From Stercoripulliclostridium_A sp045535235 (GTDB taxonomy: Bacteria > Bacillota > Clostridia > Christensenellales > DTU072), in the NCBI GenBank assembly GCA_045535235.1, contig JAZSLG010000071.1, positions 1 to 64,000 of the forward strand: DNA of 64,000 nt, written 5' to 3'. The translations under genes were made by a program, and so were the position numbers. Below, in pieces: positions 22,084 to 30,258 of the stretch (position 1 is the stretch's first letter; each line of letters begins with the position of its first letter). Under the pieces are notes generated by a model, which made no database searches, was not told the origin of the DNA, and saw nothing but the letters and a program-made list of their open reading frames with translations.

Positions 22084-23326
22084 GGAGCAAAAAGCAGGTT
22101 TTGTGCGAAAACTTATTGCCTCTCGCACGCGCATGCTTTGCAATCACGGCTTTTACGGAATGTTGTTGATGCACCTTCCCTTTATGTTAGACGAAAGCAT
22201 AACGACTGCCGCAACCGATGGTAAAGCAATATACTTTAGCCCCAATTTTCTTAGTCGTTTAACGAACTCGGAGTTGGATTTTGTACTCATGCACGAAGTG
22301 CTTCACGTTGTGCTAAGGCATATTAACAGGTCTAAAATTTTTGAGGAAAATCCAATTCTTGCCAATATCGCTTGCGATATAGTGGTAAATTCCAATATTT
22401 TGTACTCTTGCAGTATGAAGATAAGCTCCATATCGGTAGATGGAACGGTGTCCATGCATCTTACTCCAAACGGCGACGAGGGATATTTGTATACGGCAGA
22501 AGAGGTATATAACATGCTTAATGTGTCGAATCAAAACGCAATAAAAGCAAAAGGTAGAGGGCGAAAAGGTAACGATGGTGAAAAATCCAACGGCGAATCA
22601 GACGAGTTGACTGTTGACGACCATAGCAAATGGGAATCTCTTGGAGAGGAAGAAAAGCAAGAGATACAAGAAAATTGGGAACAGCATTTGAGAAGTGCAT
22701 CACAAAATATTAGGATAAAGGAAAGCAGTAACAATTGCGGTAATATTCCTCTTTGCGCGCAAAGGGTATTGCAAGAACTTAGCAAAGCGCAAACCGATTG
22801 GCGCACCTTACTGACCGATTTTGTGCAAGAAGAGGTGTTGGACTACTCATTTAATCCTCCCGACAAAAGGTATAGTGAAAGCGACTTTTTTATCCCCGAC
22901 TTTAACGTTAGTTACGATTTAGTGCCGGGAAACGTGCTATTTATGATAGATACCTCGGGGTCGGTTTCGGACGATATGATAGCAAGAGCGTATAGCGAAA
23001 TTAAGGGCGCAATAGACCAGTTTGATGGCAAAATAACAGGACATTTGGGCTTCTTTGATGCAAGCGTTGTCCCTGCCCAACCCTTTGTTGACTTGGATAC
23101 GTTACTCAAGATTCTACCAAGAGGTGGCGGTGGCACAAGTTTCCATGCGGTATTCGATTACGTGGATTCCTTGGAAGAAAAGCCCACGAGCATAGTAATA
23201 CTAACCGATGGAGAAGCCCGTTTTCCAAAAGAGGAAAGGGCGAAAGGCATACCCGTATTGTGGTTGATTATAGATAATAAAATAACCCCTCCCTGGGGAA
23301 AAACAGCAAGGGTTACCGCCGTGTAG
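22070..23326 (+). CDS. metallopeptidase-like plus vWA protein (DUF2201 type)
   Basis: The 418 aa have two parts. The N-terminal putative metallopeptidase has HEVLHVVLRH (75-84), a zinc HExxH variant with the fixed Glu76. A Lys/Glu-rich, low-complexity linker spans ~155-215. The C-terminal vWA-like domain has the MIDAS DTSGS (294-298), LPRGGGGTSFHAVFDY (~348-363) and LTDGEARF (~377-384). This pairing with a MoxR ATPase is known in several bacterial gene clusters. It ends with a strong terminator at 23351. Likely role: effector of the operon, unfolded or activated by MoxR. Confidence 0.85.
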   Translation: MVITKEQKAGFVRKLIASRTRMLCNHGFYGMLLMHLPFMLDESITTAATDGKAIYFSPNFLSRLTNSELDFVLMHEVLHVVLRHINRSKIFEENPILANIACDIVVNSNILYSCSMKISSISVDGTVSMHLTPNGDEGYLYTAEEVYNMLNVSNQNAIKAKGRGRKGNDGEKSNGESDELTVDDHSKWESLGEEEKQEIQENWEQHLRSASQNIRIKESSNNCGNIPLCAQRVLQELSKAQTDWRTLLTDFVQEEVLDYSFNPPDKRYSESDFFIPDFNVSYDLVPGNVLFMIDTSGSVSDDMIARAYSEIKGAIDQFDGKITGHLGFFDASVVPAQPFVDLDTLLKILPRGGGGTSFHAVFDYVDSLEEKPTSIVILTDGEARFPKEERAKGIPVLWLIIDNKITPPWGKTARVTAV

Positions 23327-23350
23327 GGTAAGGCGGTGAAAAAAGGTGGT

Positions 23351-23384
23351 GCTACCCCACGCTTTGGCGTGGGGTAGCTTTTTT
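23351..23384 (+). terminator. terminator of the helicase/MoxR/vWA operon
   Basis: A perfect 12-bp stem GCTACCCCACGC (23351-23362) / GCGTGGGGTAGC (23367-23378), TTTG loop, six T. Confidence 0.95.
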
Positions 23385-23426
23385 ATAAGGCAACAGGTTA
23401 TTTTTAGTTTTGTGGTAAATTTAGCG

Positions 23427-23455
23427 TTGAACGTCGGGTGTTTGTGTGCTACAAT
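23427..23455 (+). promoter_or_regulatory. promoter of the NimA-like/phosphoesterase/glycosylase unit
   Basis: TTGAAC (23427-23432), 17-nt spacer, TACAAT (23450-23455), 15 nt before the ATG which has AAGGTG. Confidence 0.65.
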
Positions 23456-23470
23456 ATATCAAGGTGAATT

Positions 23471-23947
23471 ATGTTTAGAGAATTAACTAGAAAAAAACAA
23501 GTACTTACGAATGAAGAATGTGTACGAATATTGATTAACGAAAGAAGGGGTGTCCTTTCGGTTAACGGTGACAACGGCTATCCTTACGGCATGCCTATGA
23601 ATCATTATTATAATGAAAAAGACGGATGTATATATTTTCACCAAGGAAAAATAGGACACAGACTAGACTCCCTTAGGAAGGATGACAGAGTATCGTACTG
23701 CGTTTACGATAAAGGCGAAAGAAAGGAGGGAGAGTGGGCCTATCTCGTTAAAAGCGTTATCATCTTTGGAAGAGTGGAAATACTGGATGACTTTAATACT
23801 ATAAATGAAATTAGTAGGGCAATTTCGGCTAATTTTACTCTTGACGAACTTTACGTAGAAAAAGAAATCGAAAAATACGCAAAAGCAACCCTAATATTAA
23901 AACTCACTCCCGAACATATTTGCGGTAAAAGAGTTAAAGAGGAATAA
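23471..23947 (+). CDS. pyridoxamine 5'-phosphate oxidase-like (NimA-type) protein
   Basis: The 158-aa protein is a split-barrel flavin-binding protein. The NimA-like layout is clear: EECVRILINERRGVLSVNGDNGYPYGMPM (residues ~17-45), IYFHQGKIGHRLDSLRKDDRVSYCV (~56-80), and a C-terminal ALILKLTPEHICGKRVK-type strand. Relatives bind FMN and reduce nitroimidazoles or other small molecules; the substrate here is unknown. It is the first gene of a unit with two followers: 2 nt separate it from the phosphoesterase start. Confidence 0.85.
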   Translation: MFRELTRKKQVLTNEECVRILINERRGVLSVNGDNGYPYGMPMNHYYNEKDGCIYFHQGKIGHRLDSLRKDDRVSYCVYDKGERKEGEWAYLVKSVIIFGRVEILDDFNTINEISRAISANFTLDELYVEKEIEKYAKATLILKLTPEHICGKRVKEE

Positions 23948-23949
23948 CG

Positions 23950-24993
23950 ATGAAAATACTAAAGAATAAGGTCTCAAAAACTATCGTTATAATTGCAATA
24001 ATCGCCGTTTTGTGCGCTTCTGCTTTTGGCGCCTACGTTGGTGGTAGGGCTTGGACCAATAAAATAAACTACGACCATGCTTACGAAGAAGTATACTCAA
24101 TGGGTGGTTACTCGCTGGAAACGGACGAAGAGGGTGAGTTTAGGGTGCTTAAGATTAATGACACGCACTTTATAAACGGAGAAATAGATAGTGATATACG
24201 CACCTTGGAGGGTATAAAAAGAGTGCTGGATAGCACGCCCGTCGACCTAATAGTAATGGCGGGAGATTTGGTCGAAGGCTTTAATTTGAACGTAAAATAC
24301 GACAAGGAAAAGGCAATACGCAAGTTTTCGGAGCTAATGGAAAACTACGATATTCCGTGGACTTTTATCCCCGGCAATAACGACGGAGAAGTAGACGGTT
24401 CTACTCGTGAGGTTATTTCCCTCATGCTTTCTTACGAGCATTTTATAACGGGCAACGTAAAGGACGTTTATGGTGACACCCAATTTTACGTCGATATTAT
24501 GCACGAGGGACAAAGAGTACATTTGTTGGCATTCCTAGATACCGGCGCTAGAAAACCGCAAATTAGTGGTAGCTACGACCATTTGCGACAAAGTCAAATA
24601 GCTAATCTTAAAAGCGAAATATCTACCCGCGGAGTAAAAACTTCGCTCTTTATTCACATGCAAACGCCCGCTTTCGGCGATGCTTATGAAAATGGCATAG
24701 ATTACGAAAACATGCCTAAAAGGCTCTCAAGTAGCTATAAATCGATACCCAAAAACGCATTATTTGACAAAGAGTTGGAAGGTGAAAAGTTGCTAACTTT
24801 AATATCTAACGGACACCAACACGGCAATGATTTGTGTTCCTACTATAACGGTAGGTACTATCAACTTTCTTCTCCTAGCGGATATACTGCTTGGATGCCT
24901 AAGGAGGTTTCTCCGTCCGTTACGCTCACCACTATAGATACGCAGGAGAGTAATCCTCAACTTGCTTACCATTTTGAAAAGATTGCAGTATGA
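23950..24993 (+). CDS. exported calcineurin-like metallophosphoesterase
   Basis: The 347-aa protein has an N-terminal membrane segment (~10-30) that exports and probably anchors it. The metallophosphoesterase motifs appear in order: INDTHF (Asp-x-His), AGDLVEG, PGNNDGE, IHMQTP and SNGHQHG. These supply the two metal-binding sites. The family cleaves phosphodiesters or phosphomonoesters; the extracellular substrate is unknown. It starts 2 nt after the upstream stop and overlaps the glycosylase start (ATGA at 24990-24993), so it is part of a coupled unit. Confidence 0.85.
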   Translation: MKILKNKVSKTIVIIAIIAVLCASAFGAYVGGRAWTNKINYDHAYEEVYSMGGYSLETDEEGEFRVLKINDTHFINGEIDSDIRTLEGIKRVLDSTPVDLIVMAGDLVEGFNLNVKYDKEKAIRKFSELMENYDIPWTFIPGNNDGEVDGSTREVISLMLSYEHFITGNVKDVYGDTQFYVDIMHEGQRVHLLAFLDTGARKPQISGSYDHLRQSQIANLKSEISTRGVKTSLFIHMQTPAFGDAYENGIDYENMPKRLSSSYKSIPKNALFDKELEGEKLLTLISNGHQHGNDLCSYYNGRYYQLSSPSGYTAWMPKEVSPSVTLTTIDTQESNPQLAYHFEKIAV

Positions 24994-25472
24994 TTGCTCA
25001 TCCCATACCACCCGTATACGATAAAAACTCAAAGATACTAATACTCGGCTCCTTCCCATCGGTAAAGTCAAGGGAGGAAGGTTTCTTTTACGGTCATCCC
25101 GGCAATAGATTTTGGAAGGTGATTTCCTCTCTCGTTAGGAGAGATACGCCGACTAGTAAAGAGGAAAAGTTGGCGATACTGCGTGATAGTGGTATTGCAC
25201 TTTGGGACGTTATAGCTAGTTGCGAGATAGTAGGGTCTAGTGATAGCTCAATTAAAAACGTAACGGCTAACGATATTCGTGTTATTTTAGAAAATACTTC
25301 CTTGAAAGGTATATTCGTAAACGGAAAGACGGCAAAAAAATATTACGATAAATATATTTATCCGTCGTTAAAGATAGAGGCCTATTGTTTGCCGTCCACC
25401 TCTCCCGCAAATGCGGTTTATTCTCTTCCGCGCTTAATTAAAGAGTGGGAAAGCATTTTGGCTTTTTTATAA
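24990..25472 (+). CDS. DNA-deoxyinosine glycosylase (UDG superfamily)
   Basis: The 160-aa protein has the features of the hypoxanthine-DNA glycosylase branch of the uracil-DNA-glycosylase superfamily: ILGSFPSVKSREEGFFYGHP then GNRFWKV (residues 17-43) forming the water-activating loop, a middle GIALWDVIASCE block, and the C-terminal CLPSTSPANAVY motif that contacts the minor groove. It would remove deaminated adenine (hypoxanthine) from DNA for base-excision repair. It overlaps the phosphoesterase by 4 nt, an odd pairing of an exported enzyme with a cytoplasmic repair enzyme. Confidence 0.88.
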   Translation: MIAHPIPPVYDKNSKILILGSFPSVKSREEGFFYGHPGNRFWKVISSLVRRDTPTSKEEKLAILRDSGIALWDVIASCEIVGSSDSSIKNVTANDIRVILENTSLKGIFVNGKTAKKYYDKYIYPSLKIEAYCLPSTSPANAVYSLPRLIKEWESILAFL

Positions 25473-25569
25473 TAGCCTATTTATTTTATAATAATGCCTT
25501 TTTATTGAAGGATGATGATATTCGCCAATTTTTTTGTTTAGAGTGGTAAAAATAAGGGACACCCCTATT

Positions 25570-25599
25570 TACAAGAGGGGTAAATATGTTATATAATAA
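25570..25599 (+). promoter_or_regulatory. promoter of the FAD oxidoreductase unit with dyad
   Basis: TTTACA (25570-25575), 18-nt spacer, TATAAT (25594-25599). ACCCC (25563-25567) / GGGGT (25579-25583, within AGAGGGGTAA) forms a dyad over the -35 box, possibly an operator. The WYL regulator encoded downstream is a candidate. Confidence 0.55.
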
Positions 25600-25636
25600 T
25601 ATTAATGTGATAAATTCCTAAAGAGGAGGAAGAAAT

Positions 25637-26938
25637 ATGAAAATTATCGTTATCGGCGCGGGTATTGGTGGTTTGCAATCCGCCAGAGTGCTTGCCGAGG
25701 GTGGACACGACGTTACCGTTTACGAAAAGTCGCCCAAAGGTAAAATCAGTTACGACTGGAGAGACGACGTTGAATATAACGTTTTTGATGAGTTGAATAT
25801 TCCCATTCCTAGCGACAGTCACCGTGTCCAAAACGTTTCTTTCCTAGCTCCGTTTAGTGACAAGCCCTTGTTCGTTTATCAAGATGAAGACAAAATGGAA
25901 TGGGGCGTATATCGCCATACGTTTGGGGATATGCTTGCAAGTCGTGCCGAGGAAAAGGGCGCCAAGATTGAATACGAAACCGTGGTCGAAAGGTTGATAA
26001 TAGATGGCAACTCGGTTAAGGGCGTAGTGATAGGTGGAAAAGATAAACGTTGTGATTTGGTAATAGATTGTTCCGGCATGGATTCCAAGTTTAGGGCTTC
26101 TCTACCTGTAAGTATGGGTATCACAAAGTGCGCCAATGATGACGAAGCATTTAACGTATATCGCGCTCATTTTAATAAACGCGAAGGTGAGGCGGAGCCG
26201 GAAAAATACCGTAGGTTGGTTTATCTAAAGCCTGAGGGCGCTCTTGGAATAAGCTGGGTTGTTTGTGAACCCGACGGAACGGAAAACGTTCTTATCGGTA
26301 GGATAGGTAGTCTTCCCCAAGAGGAAATCGAGAGTTCGCTCAAAAAGCTAAAAGAGGCGCATCCCATTATTGGTGACGAGATAGTATATGGTGGCAGAAG
26401 AGCAAGAATACCAATCCGCTATCCTCTTCTAAAGATGGTTGGAGAGGGCTACGTTGCAATTGGCGACTCCGCATTCATGACTATACCGCTAATAGGCTCG
26501 GGTATAGCTTGTTCCTTGCGCGCAGGACTTTTCTTAGGTGAAGAAATCAATAAAGCGAACTCGGTTTCCGTAAATACGCTTTGGAAATATCAAGTAAGGT
26601 ATTACCAAGAGGTTGCTAAGGAGCATTTTCTTATTGACTGTGTAAAGCGTAAAATATTGGTTGCGGACAACTACGACATTAAGTACGTTATAGAGTCCGG
26701 TTTTATAACTGAGGACGATATAAAGATGCTTACCGGAGGCGAGGGCGGAAAGATGAGTGCAAAAGCCATTTGTACCAAGCTCCGTCTTGCGTTAAAGAAA
26801 CTTCCTTTTATCATGAGTGTATTAGGCGCTCTTCTCAAGGGCGTTGGCGCTATGAATAAAGCAAAGAAGATACCCGCCGAATACGATGAAAAGAAAATTG
26901 CTCGTTGGGCATCAAAACTTCAAAAGGTGTTTGAGTAA
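25637..26938 (+). CDS. FAD-dependent oxidoreductase (geranylgeranyl-reductase-like)
   Basis: The 433-aa protein opens with the FAD-binding Rossmann motif GAGIGGLQSARVLAEGG (7-23) and the glutamate at the end of strand 2 (VYEKS). A middle DLVIDCSGMDSKFRA block and the second FAD signature GYVAIGDSAFMTIPLIGSG (~276-294) follow, placing it in the group of flavoprotein reductases and hydroxylases that act on isoprenoids or aromatics. The substrate is not clear. The start has AGAGGAGG. It lies 1 nt before the WYL gene at 26940 and is likely controlled with it. Confidence 0.8.
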   Translation: MKIIVIGAGIGGLQSARVLAEGGHDVTVYEKSPKGKISYDWRDDVEYNVFDELNIPIPSDSHRVQNVSFLAPFSDKPLFVYQDEDKMEWGVYRHTFGDMLASRAEEKGAKIEYETVVERLIIDGNSVKGVVIGGKDKRCDLVIDCSGMDSKFRASLPVSMGITKCANDDEAFNVYRAHFNKREGEAEPEKYRRLVYLKPEGALGISWVVCEPDGTENVLIGRIGSLPQEEIESSLKKLKEAHPIIGDEIVYGGRRARIPIRYPLLKMVGEGYVAIGDSAFMTIPLIGSGIACSLRAGLFLGEEINKANSVSVNTLWKYQVRYYQEVAKEHFLIDCVKRKILVADNYDIKYVIESGFITEDDIKMLTGGEGGKMSAKAICTKLRLALKKLPFIMSVLGALLKGVGAMNKAKKIPAEYDEKKIARWASKLQKVFE

Positions 26939-26939
26939 C

Positions 26940-27923
26940 ATGGAAGACAATAATAAGCGAATAAGAATAATTAAAATTTGGGAAATGCTCAATCAAGAAT
27001 CGGATGAGGAGCATCCTTTAACTACGGAGTATATATTAAACAAGTTGGAAGAACAAGGTATCCCTTGTCACCGTAAAACCTTGTATGAAGATATTAAACT
27101 GTTAAACGCAAACGGTTACGAGGTGATGGTAAATCGTGCGATAAGTAACGAGTATTACGTAGTGGACCGCACGTTTGACGTGCCGGAACTGCAAATTCTG
27201 ATGGATGCAGTACAAGCTTCACGATTTATTTCCACCAAGAAGACGGATGAACTCATACACAAAATAGCAAGCCTCGCCGGCTCTCGCAAAGGCGAGGTGT
27301 TAAAGAGAAACACGGTTGCGTTTAATACCTCCAAATGTACTAACGAAAAGGTTTTTTATAGCATAAATGAAATTGCGCTCGCTCTAGAACGCCAATGCAA
27401 AATAACCTTTTATTATTTCAAATACGATAGTGCGCACAACAAAGTATACCAACGCAATCATAGGCCTTACGTAGTTAATCCTCTTGCAACGGTTTTTTGC
27501 GACGATAAGTATTACCTAATGTGTTACGACGATAAACATAGGAATATCGTTCACTATCGCGTGGATAGGATGGAAAATCTTAATATGATAGACCAGCCTA
27601 TTACTAGGACGAAAAAGACTAATAATTTTGACGTAAAGAGACACAAGAAACAGCTGTTCGGCATGTACGTTGGCGTACCTAAAACGGTGATATTCGAAGC
27701 GGAAAAGGAGCTAACGGATACGCTCTTCGACAAGTTTGGGGACGACCTTGACCTTACTGAAAGAAATGGTAAATTGGTGTTTCAAGCGGAAGCGCAAATC
27801 TCTCCAACCTTTCTTGCTTGGGCGACGGGCTTTGGCAACAAGTTAAAAGTAATTGCACCCAAAGAGGTGGTTAAAAAGATAAAAATACACCTTAGAGAAA
27901 CGTTGGCTAGTTACGAGGACTAA
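26940..27923 (+). CDS. WYL-domain transcriptional regulator
   Basis: ATG 26940 is chosen: it directly follows the oxidoreductase stop and starts the HTH neatly, while an upstream frame start at 26886 is inside the previous gene. The 327-aa protein has an N-terminal winged HTH (RIRIIKIWEMLN; GIPCHRKTLYEDIKLLNANGY) and a WYL-type ligand-binding middle (AFNTSKCTNEKVFYSINEI to RPYVVNPLATVFCDDKYYLMCYDDKH) with the C-terminal WCX extension. Such proteins sense nucleotides or small ligands. It may regulate its own unit. Confidence 0.85.
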   Translation: MEDNNKRIRIIKIWEMLNQESDEEHPLTTEYILNKLEEQGIPCHRKTLYEDIKLLNANGYEVMVNRAISNEYYVVDRTFDVPELQILMDAVQASRFISTKKTDELIHKIASLAGSRKGEVLKRNTVAFNTSKCTNEKVFYSINEIALALERQCKITFYYFKYDSAHNKVYQRNHRPYVVNPLATVFCDDKYYLMCYDDKHRNIVHYRVDRMENLNMIDQPITRTKKTNNFDVKRHKKQLFGMYVGVPKTVIFEAEKELTDTLFDKFGDDLDLTERNGKLVFQAEAQISPTFLAWATGFGNKLKVIAPKEVVKKIKIHLRETLASYED

Positions 27924-28835
27924 ATGAGATTACTGGATTTATTCAAAAGAAAACCAAAGACAAAATGGGTGGAAGAGTGGCCCGTTCCCTACAAAGACAA
28001 CTGGGCTACGGATGAAATTCACCTTAGGGACCCATTTATCATAGTGGTAGGTGATACCTATTATTTGACCGGAACGCTATCGCATGATAATATTTCCGAC
28101 GGCTACGGCGTGCCCCTATACGAGAGCAAGGATTTAAGGATATGGCGTGGACCGAGTCTCCTGGTTAACAAGAGTGAGGGGTACGACGATTATTCTTGCT
28201 TTTGGGCGCCCGAAATACACAAAGTGGAGGACGAATACTGGCTATTTGTTACGCTTGAACCAAAGGGTGGCAAGAGGGGAACCTATCTTTTTAAGAGTAA
28301 GGAAATAGCGGGAGATTATAGGTTTTGTGCAAGAGTTACCCCGGAAGATATGTTTTCGCTCGACGGCACTTTATGGGAAGAAAAGGGCGAAAAATATATC
28401 GTGTATTGTTACGAATGGGTGGAGGCTCAAGACGGACACGTTAGGGCGGTAAAGCTTCTTGAAGATGGCAATGGAATAGATATCTCTACCGATAGGTTAT
28501 TATTCAAAGCCAGTGCAAACGTGTTTTATCCGCGCGCAAATCCTAATAAGATTACGGATGGGCCTTATATATATAAGGATAAAGGGCAACTAAAAATGCT
28601 TTGGTCTACGGTGGGGGCAAATAGGGCGTATCTGCTTCTTTCCGCAACTAGTAAGGGCGGTCTTTTTGACGAATGGGTCCAAGACACTCTTTTGTACGAA
28701 GAGGATGGCGGACACGGTATGGTTTTTGAAACGCTAGCAGGGGAGAGGAAAATCGTTATACACGCTCCCAACGGAAGAAATCCCGCAAAATGGCAATTTG
28801 AGCATCCCGTTATTTTGGATTTCAAAGGTGAATAA
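27924..28835 (+). CDS. glycoside hydrolase family 43-like protein
   Basis: The 303-aa protein has a five-bladed beta-propeller layout of GH43. IHLRDPFIIVVGDTYYL (residues 32-48) contains the candidate catalytic base Asp36; CFWAPEIHKVEDEYWLF is the second conserved blade, and LDGTLWEEKGEKYIV gives the third, holding the pKa-modulating and acid residues. No signal peptide, so it works inside the cell on arabino- or xylo-oligosaccharides. The start codon abuts the WYL stop and has AGGAC only, so it may be coupled. It fits with the GH51 gene at 36182. Confidence 0.8.
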   Translation: MRLLDLFKRKPKTKWVEEWPVPYKDNWATDEIHLRDPFIIVVGDTYYLTGTLSHDNISDGYGVPLYESKDLRIWRGPSLLVNKSEGYDDYSCFWAPEIHKVEDEYWLFVTLEPKGGKRGTYLFKSKEIAGDYRFCARVTPEDMFSLDGTLWEEKGEKYIVYCYEWVEAQDGHVRAVKLLEDGNGIDISTDRLLFKASANVFYPRANPNKITDGPYIYKDKGQLKMLWSTVGANRAYLLLSATSKGGLFDEWVQDTLLYEEDGGHGMVFETLAGERKIVIHAPNGRNPAKWQFEHPVILDFKGE

Positions 28836-28985
28836 AGAAAAACAGATGATTCAAAAATAATTCAAAAAAGAGAGAGGATTTTTAATAAAGCATTAATGAT
28901 TTTATCTCATAATATAGGCACAAAGTAATTATACGAGACGAAAGTCAAGTATAACTTTTTCATCCAATCTCCTCCTTCTTTTATG

Positions 28986-29012
28986 AAAAAACGCCGATTT
29001 CGGCGTTTTTTC
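28986..29012. terminator. bidirectional terminator between convergent genes
   Basis: AAAAAACGCCG (28986-28996) / CGGCGTTTTTT (29001-29011) with loop ATTT. Serves GH43 rightward and PHP leftward. The 150 nt before it (28836-28985) hold no gene. Confidence 0.85.
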
Positions 29013-29036
29013 GTTTATTGACGTTTTGTAAAGGGA

Positions 29037-30005
29037 TTAATACAAGGGAATGGGCTGACTAAAAGCAACGCCACCATCGCCTTCCAGTTCGGCACGGATA
29101 TATTTTTCGCAACCTATGGGGTTAAAAGTTGCCTCGTTACTTACGATCTCGCCACAAGAAATCCAAGTAACTTTATTATAATTAGTACCTTCTATAGTGT
29201 AAGAGCCGTCCTCGTTTTGGCTAATACGAGTGATGCGAGGTTCGTTGCCTTTTACGGCGTAAACTATTGCGTTGGTTACGGTGTAGAAATGTCCGTTACG
29301 GAAGGCGTACTCAATGCTTTCTTCCGACCTATCGGGAGCTTGGAACATGGTAAAACTCCAACCTATATCGTCGGTATCGTGGGTGTCGTCCGTACCCATA
29401 CCGTAAATATTTCTTTCCGGCATAAGTGCTGTTAGGCAGGCATCCCAAATTTCTCTGTCGTTTTCATATCTATCGTTGCGGTTTACTATTTCCATACCGA
29501 TAATAGAGGGATAGTCGGTAAACCACTTTATGCGTTGCTCGTTAGTAACGTTATCGTATTTACCGGGGTGGTTTAGTACTGCTATACCACCGCCGTCTTC
29601 CACCATTTGGAAGATGTTTTCGGGAGTATCAATGGCAAAGTGTACGTAGGTGTAAAAAATATTAATGTGAGCGATTACCCCTTCAGCCTCGTTGGAGCAA
29701 ATGGGGGTAATATAGTAATCGGTTACGCCTATATCTTCAAAAGAGGTGCAACCAAAGTAGTGGTCGCTTATTGCCAAGATATCATAACCCATGTTTTGGT
29801 ATTGGTATACACGGTCTTGGGGCCAAGTTGAACTATCAAAGCTTCTATTTGTGTGCGTGTGCGTGTTAGCTTTATATTGATTATAGGACCAAATATCTTC
29901 AGGTGGAGTAATTTCATCGGAAGATGGAGCAAATTGATTGCCAACGATAGCTACGCTAGTTGCGATAAAGATAGCGAGCAAAAGAACGACAACGAGTTTT
30001 TTCAT
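29037..30005 (-). CDS. secreted PHP-domain phosphoesterase
   Basis: The 322-aa protein starts with a clear signal peptide (MKKLVVVLLLAIFIATSVAIV). The PHP metal-binding motifs appear in order: NTHTHT (Asn-x-His-Thr-His, ~48-53), ISDHY (~79-83), GGIAVLNHPGKY (~139-150) and GMGTDDTHD (~202-210). PHP proteins hydrolyse phosphomonoesters or DNA ends; exported members are common in gut bacteria with unclear substrates. The C-terminal ~85 residues are beta-rich. Reverse-strand gene with its own promoter region, convergent with the GH43 gene. Confidence 0.85.
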   Translation of the reverse strand: MKKLVVVLLLAIFIATSVAIVGNQFAPSSDEITPPEDIWSYNQYKANTHTHTNRSFDSSTWPQDRVYQYQNMGYDILAISDHYFGCTSFEDIGVTDYYITPICSNEAEGVIAHINIFYTYVHFAIDTPENIFQMVEDGGGIAVLNHPGKYDNVTNEQRIKWFTDYPSIIGMEIVNRNDRYENDREIWDACLTALMPERNIYGMGTDDTHDTDDIGWSFTMFQAPDRSEESIEYAFRNGHFYTVTNAIVYAVKGNEPRITRISQNEDGSYTIEGTNYNKVTWISCGEIVSNEATFNPIGCEKYIRAELEGDGGVAFSQPIPLY

Positions 30006-30153
30006 ACGAACCTACCTTATTTATTGGGTAATATTGTAGCACAAGTTTTTAGGTTTGAGAATGGGCAAGGCAAAATATTTCTATTAATTTTGAGATGATG
30101 GAGTAAATAAAAAGGAAAAGTTTGATGGAGTTTGGAATAAGTATCAAAATCGT

Positions 30154-30183
30154 TTGACACCGAGAGGGAGAATAAATTAAAAT
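30154..30183 (+). promoter_or_regulatory. promoter of the nucleoside ABC importer operon
   Basis: TTGACA (30154-30159), 18-nt spacer, TAAAAT (30178-30183); leader of ~70 nt ending in TGGAGG before ATG 30259. The interval 30006-30153 holds no gene. Confidence 0.7.
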
Positions 30184-30258
30184 AAATATGTATTTTTAAT
30201 ACATACTAAATAAAACAAATAACAAAAATGCCTAAAGGCAAAAAAATGGAGGACACAC

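Noticed and set aside
26886..26939. upstream start for the WYL regulator
   Set aside because: Lies inside the oxidoreductase gene in another frame; ATG 26940 gives a standard HTH start.
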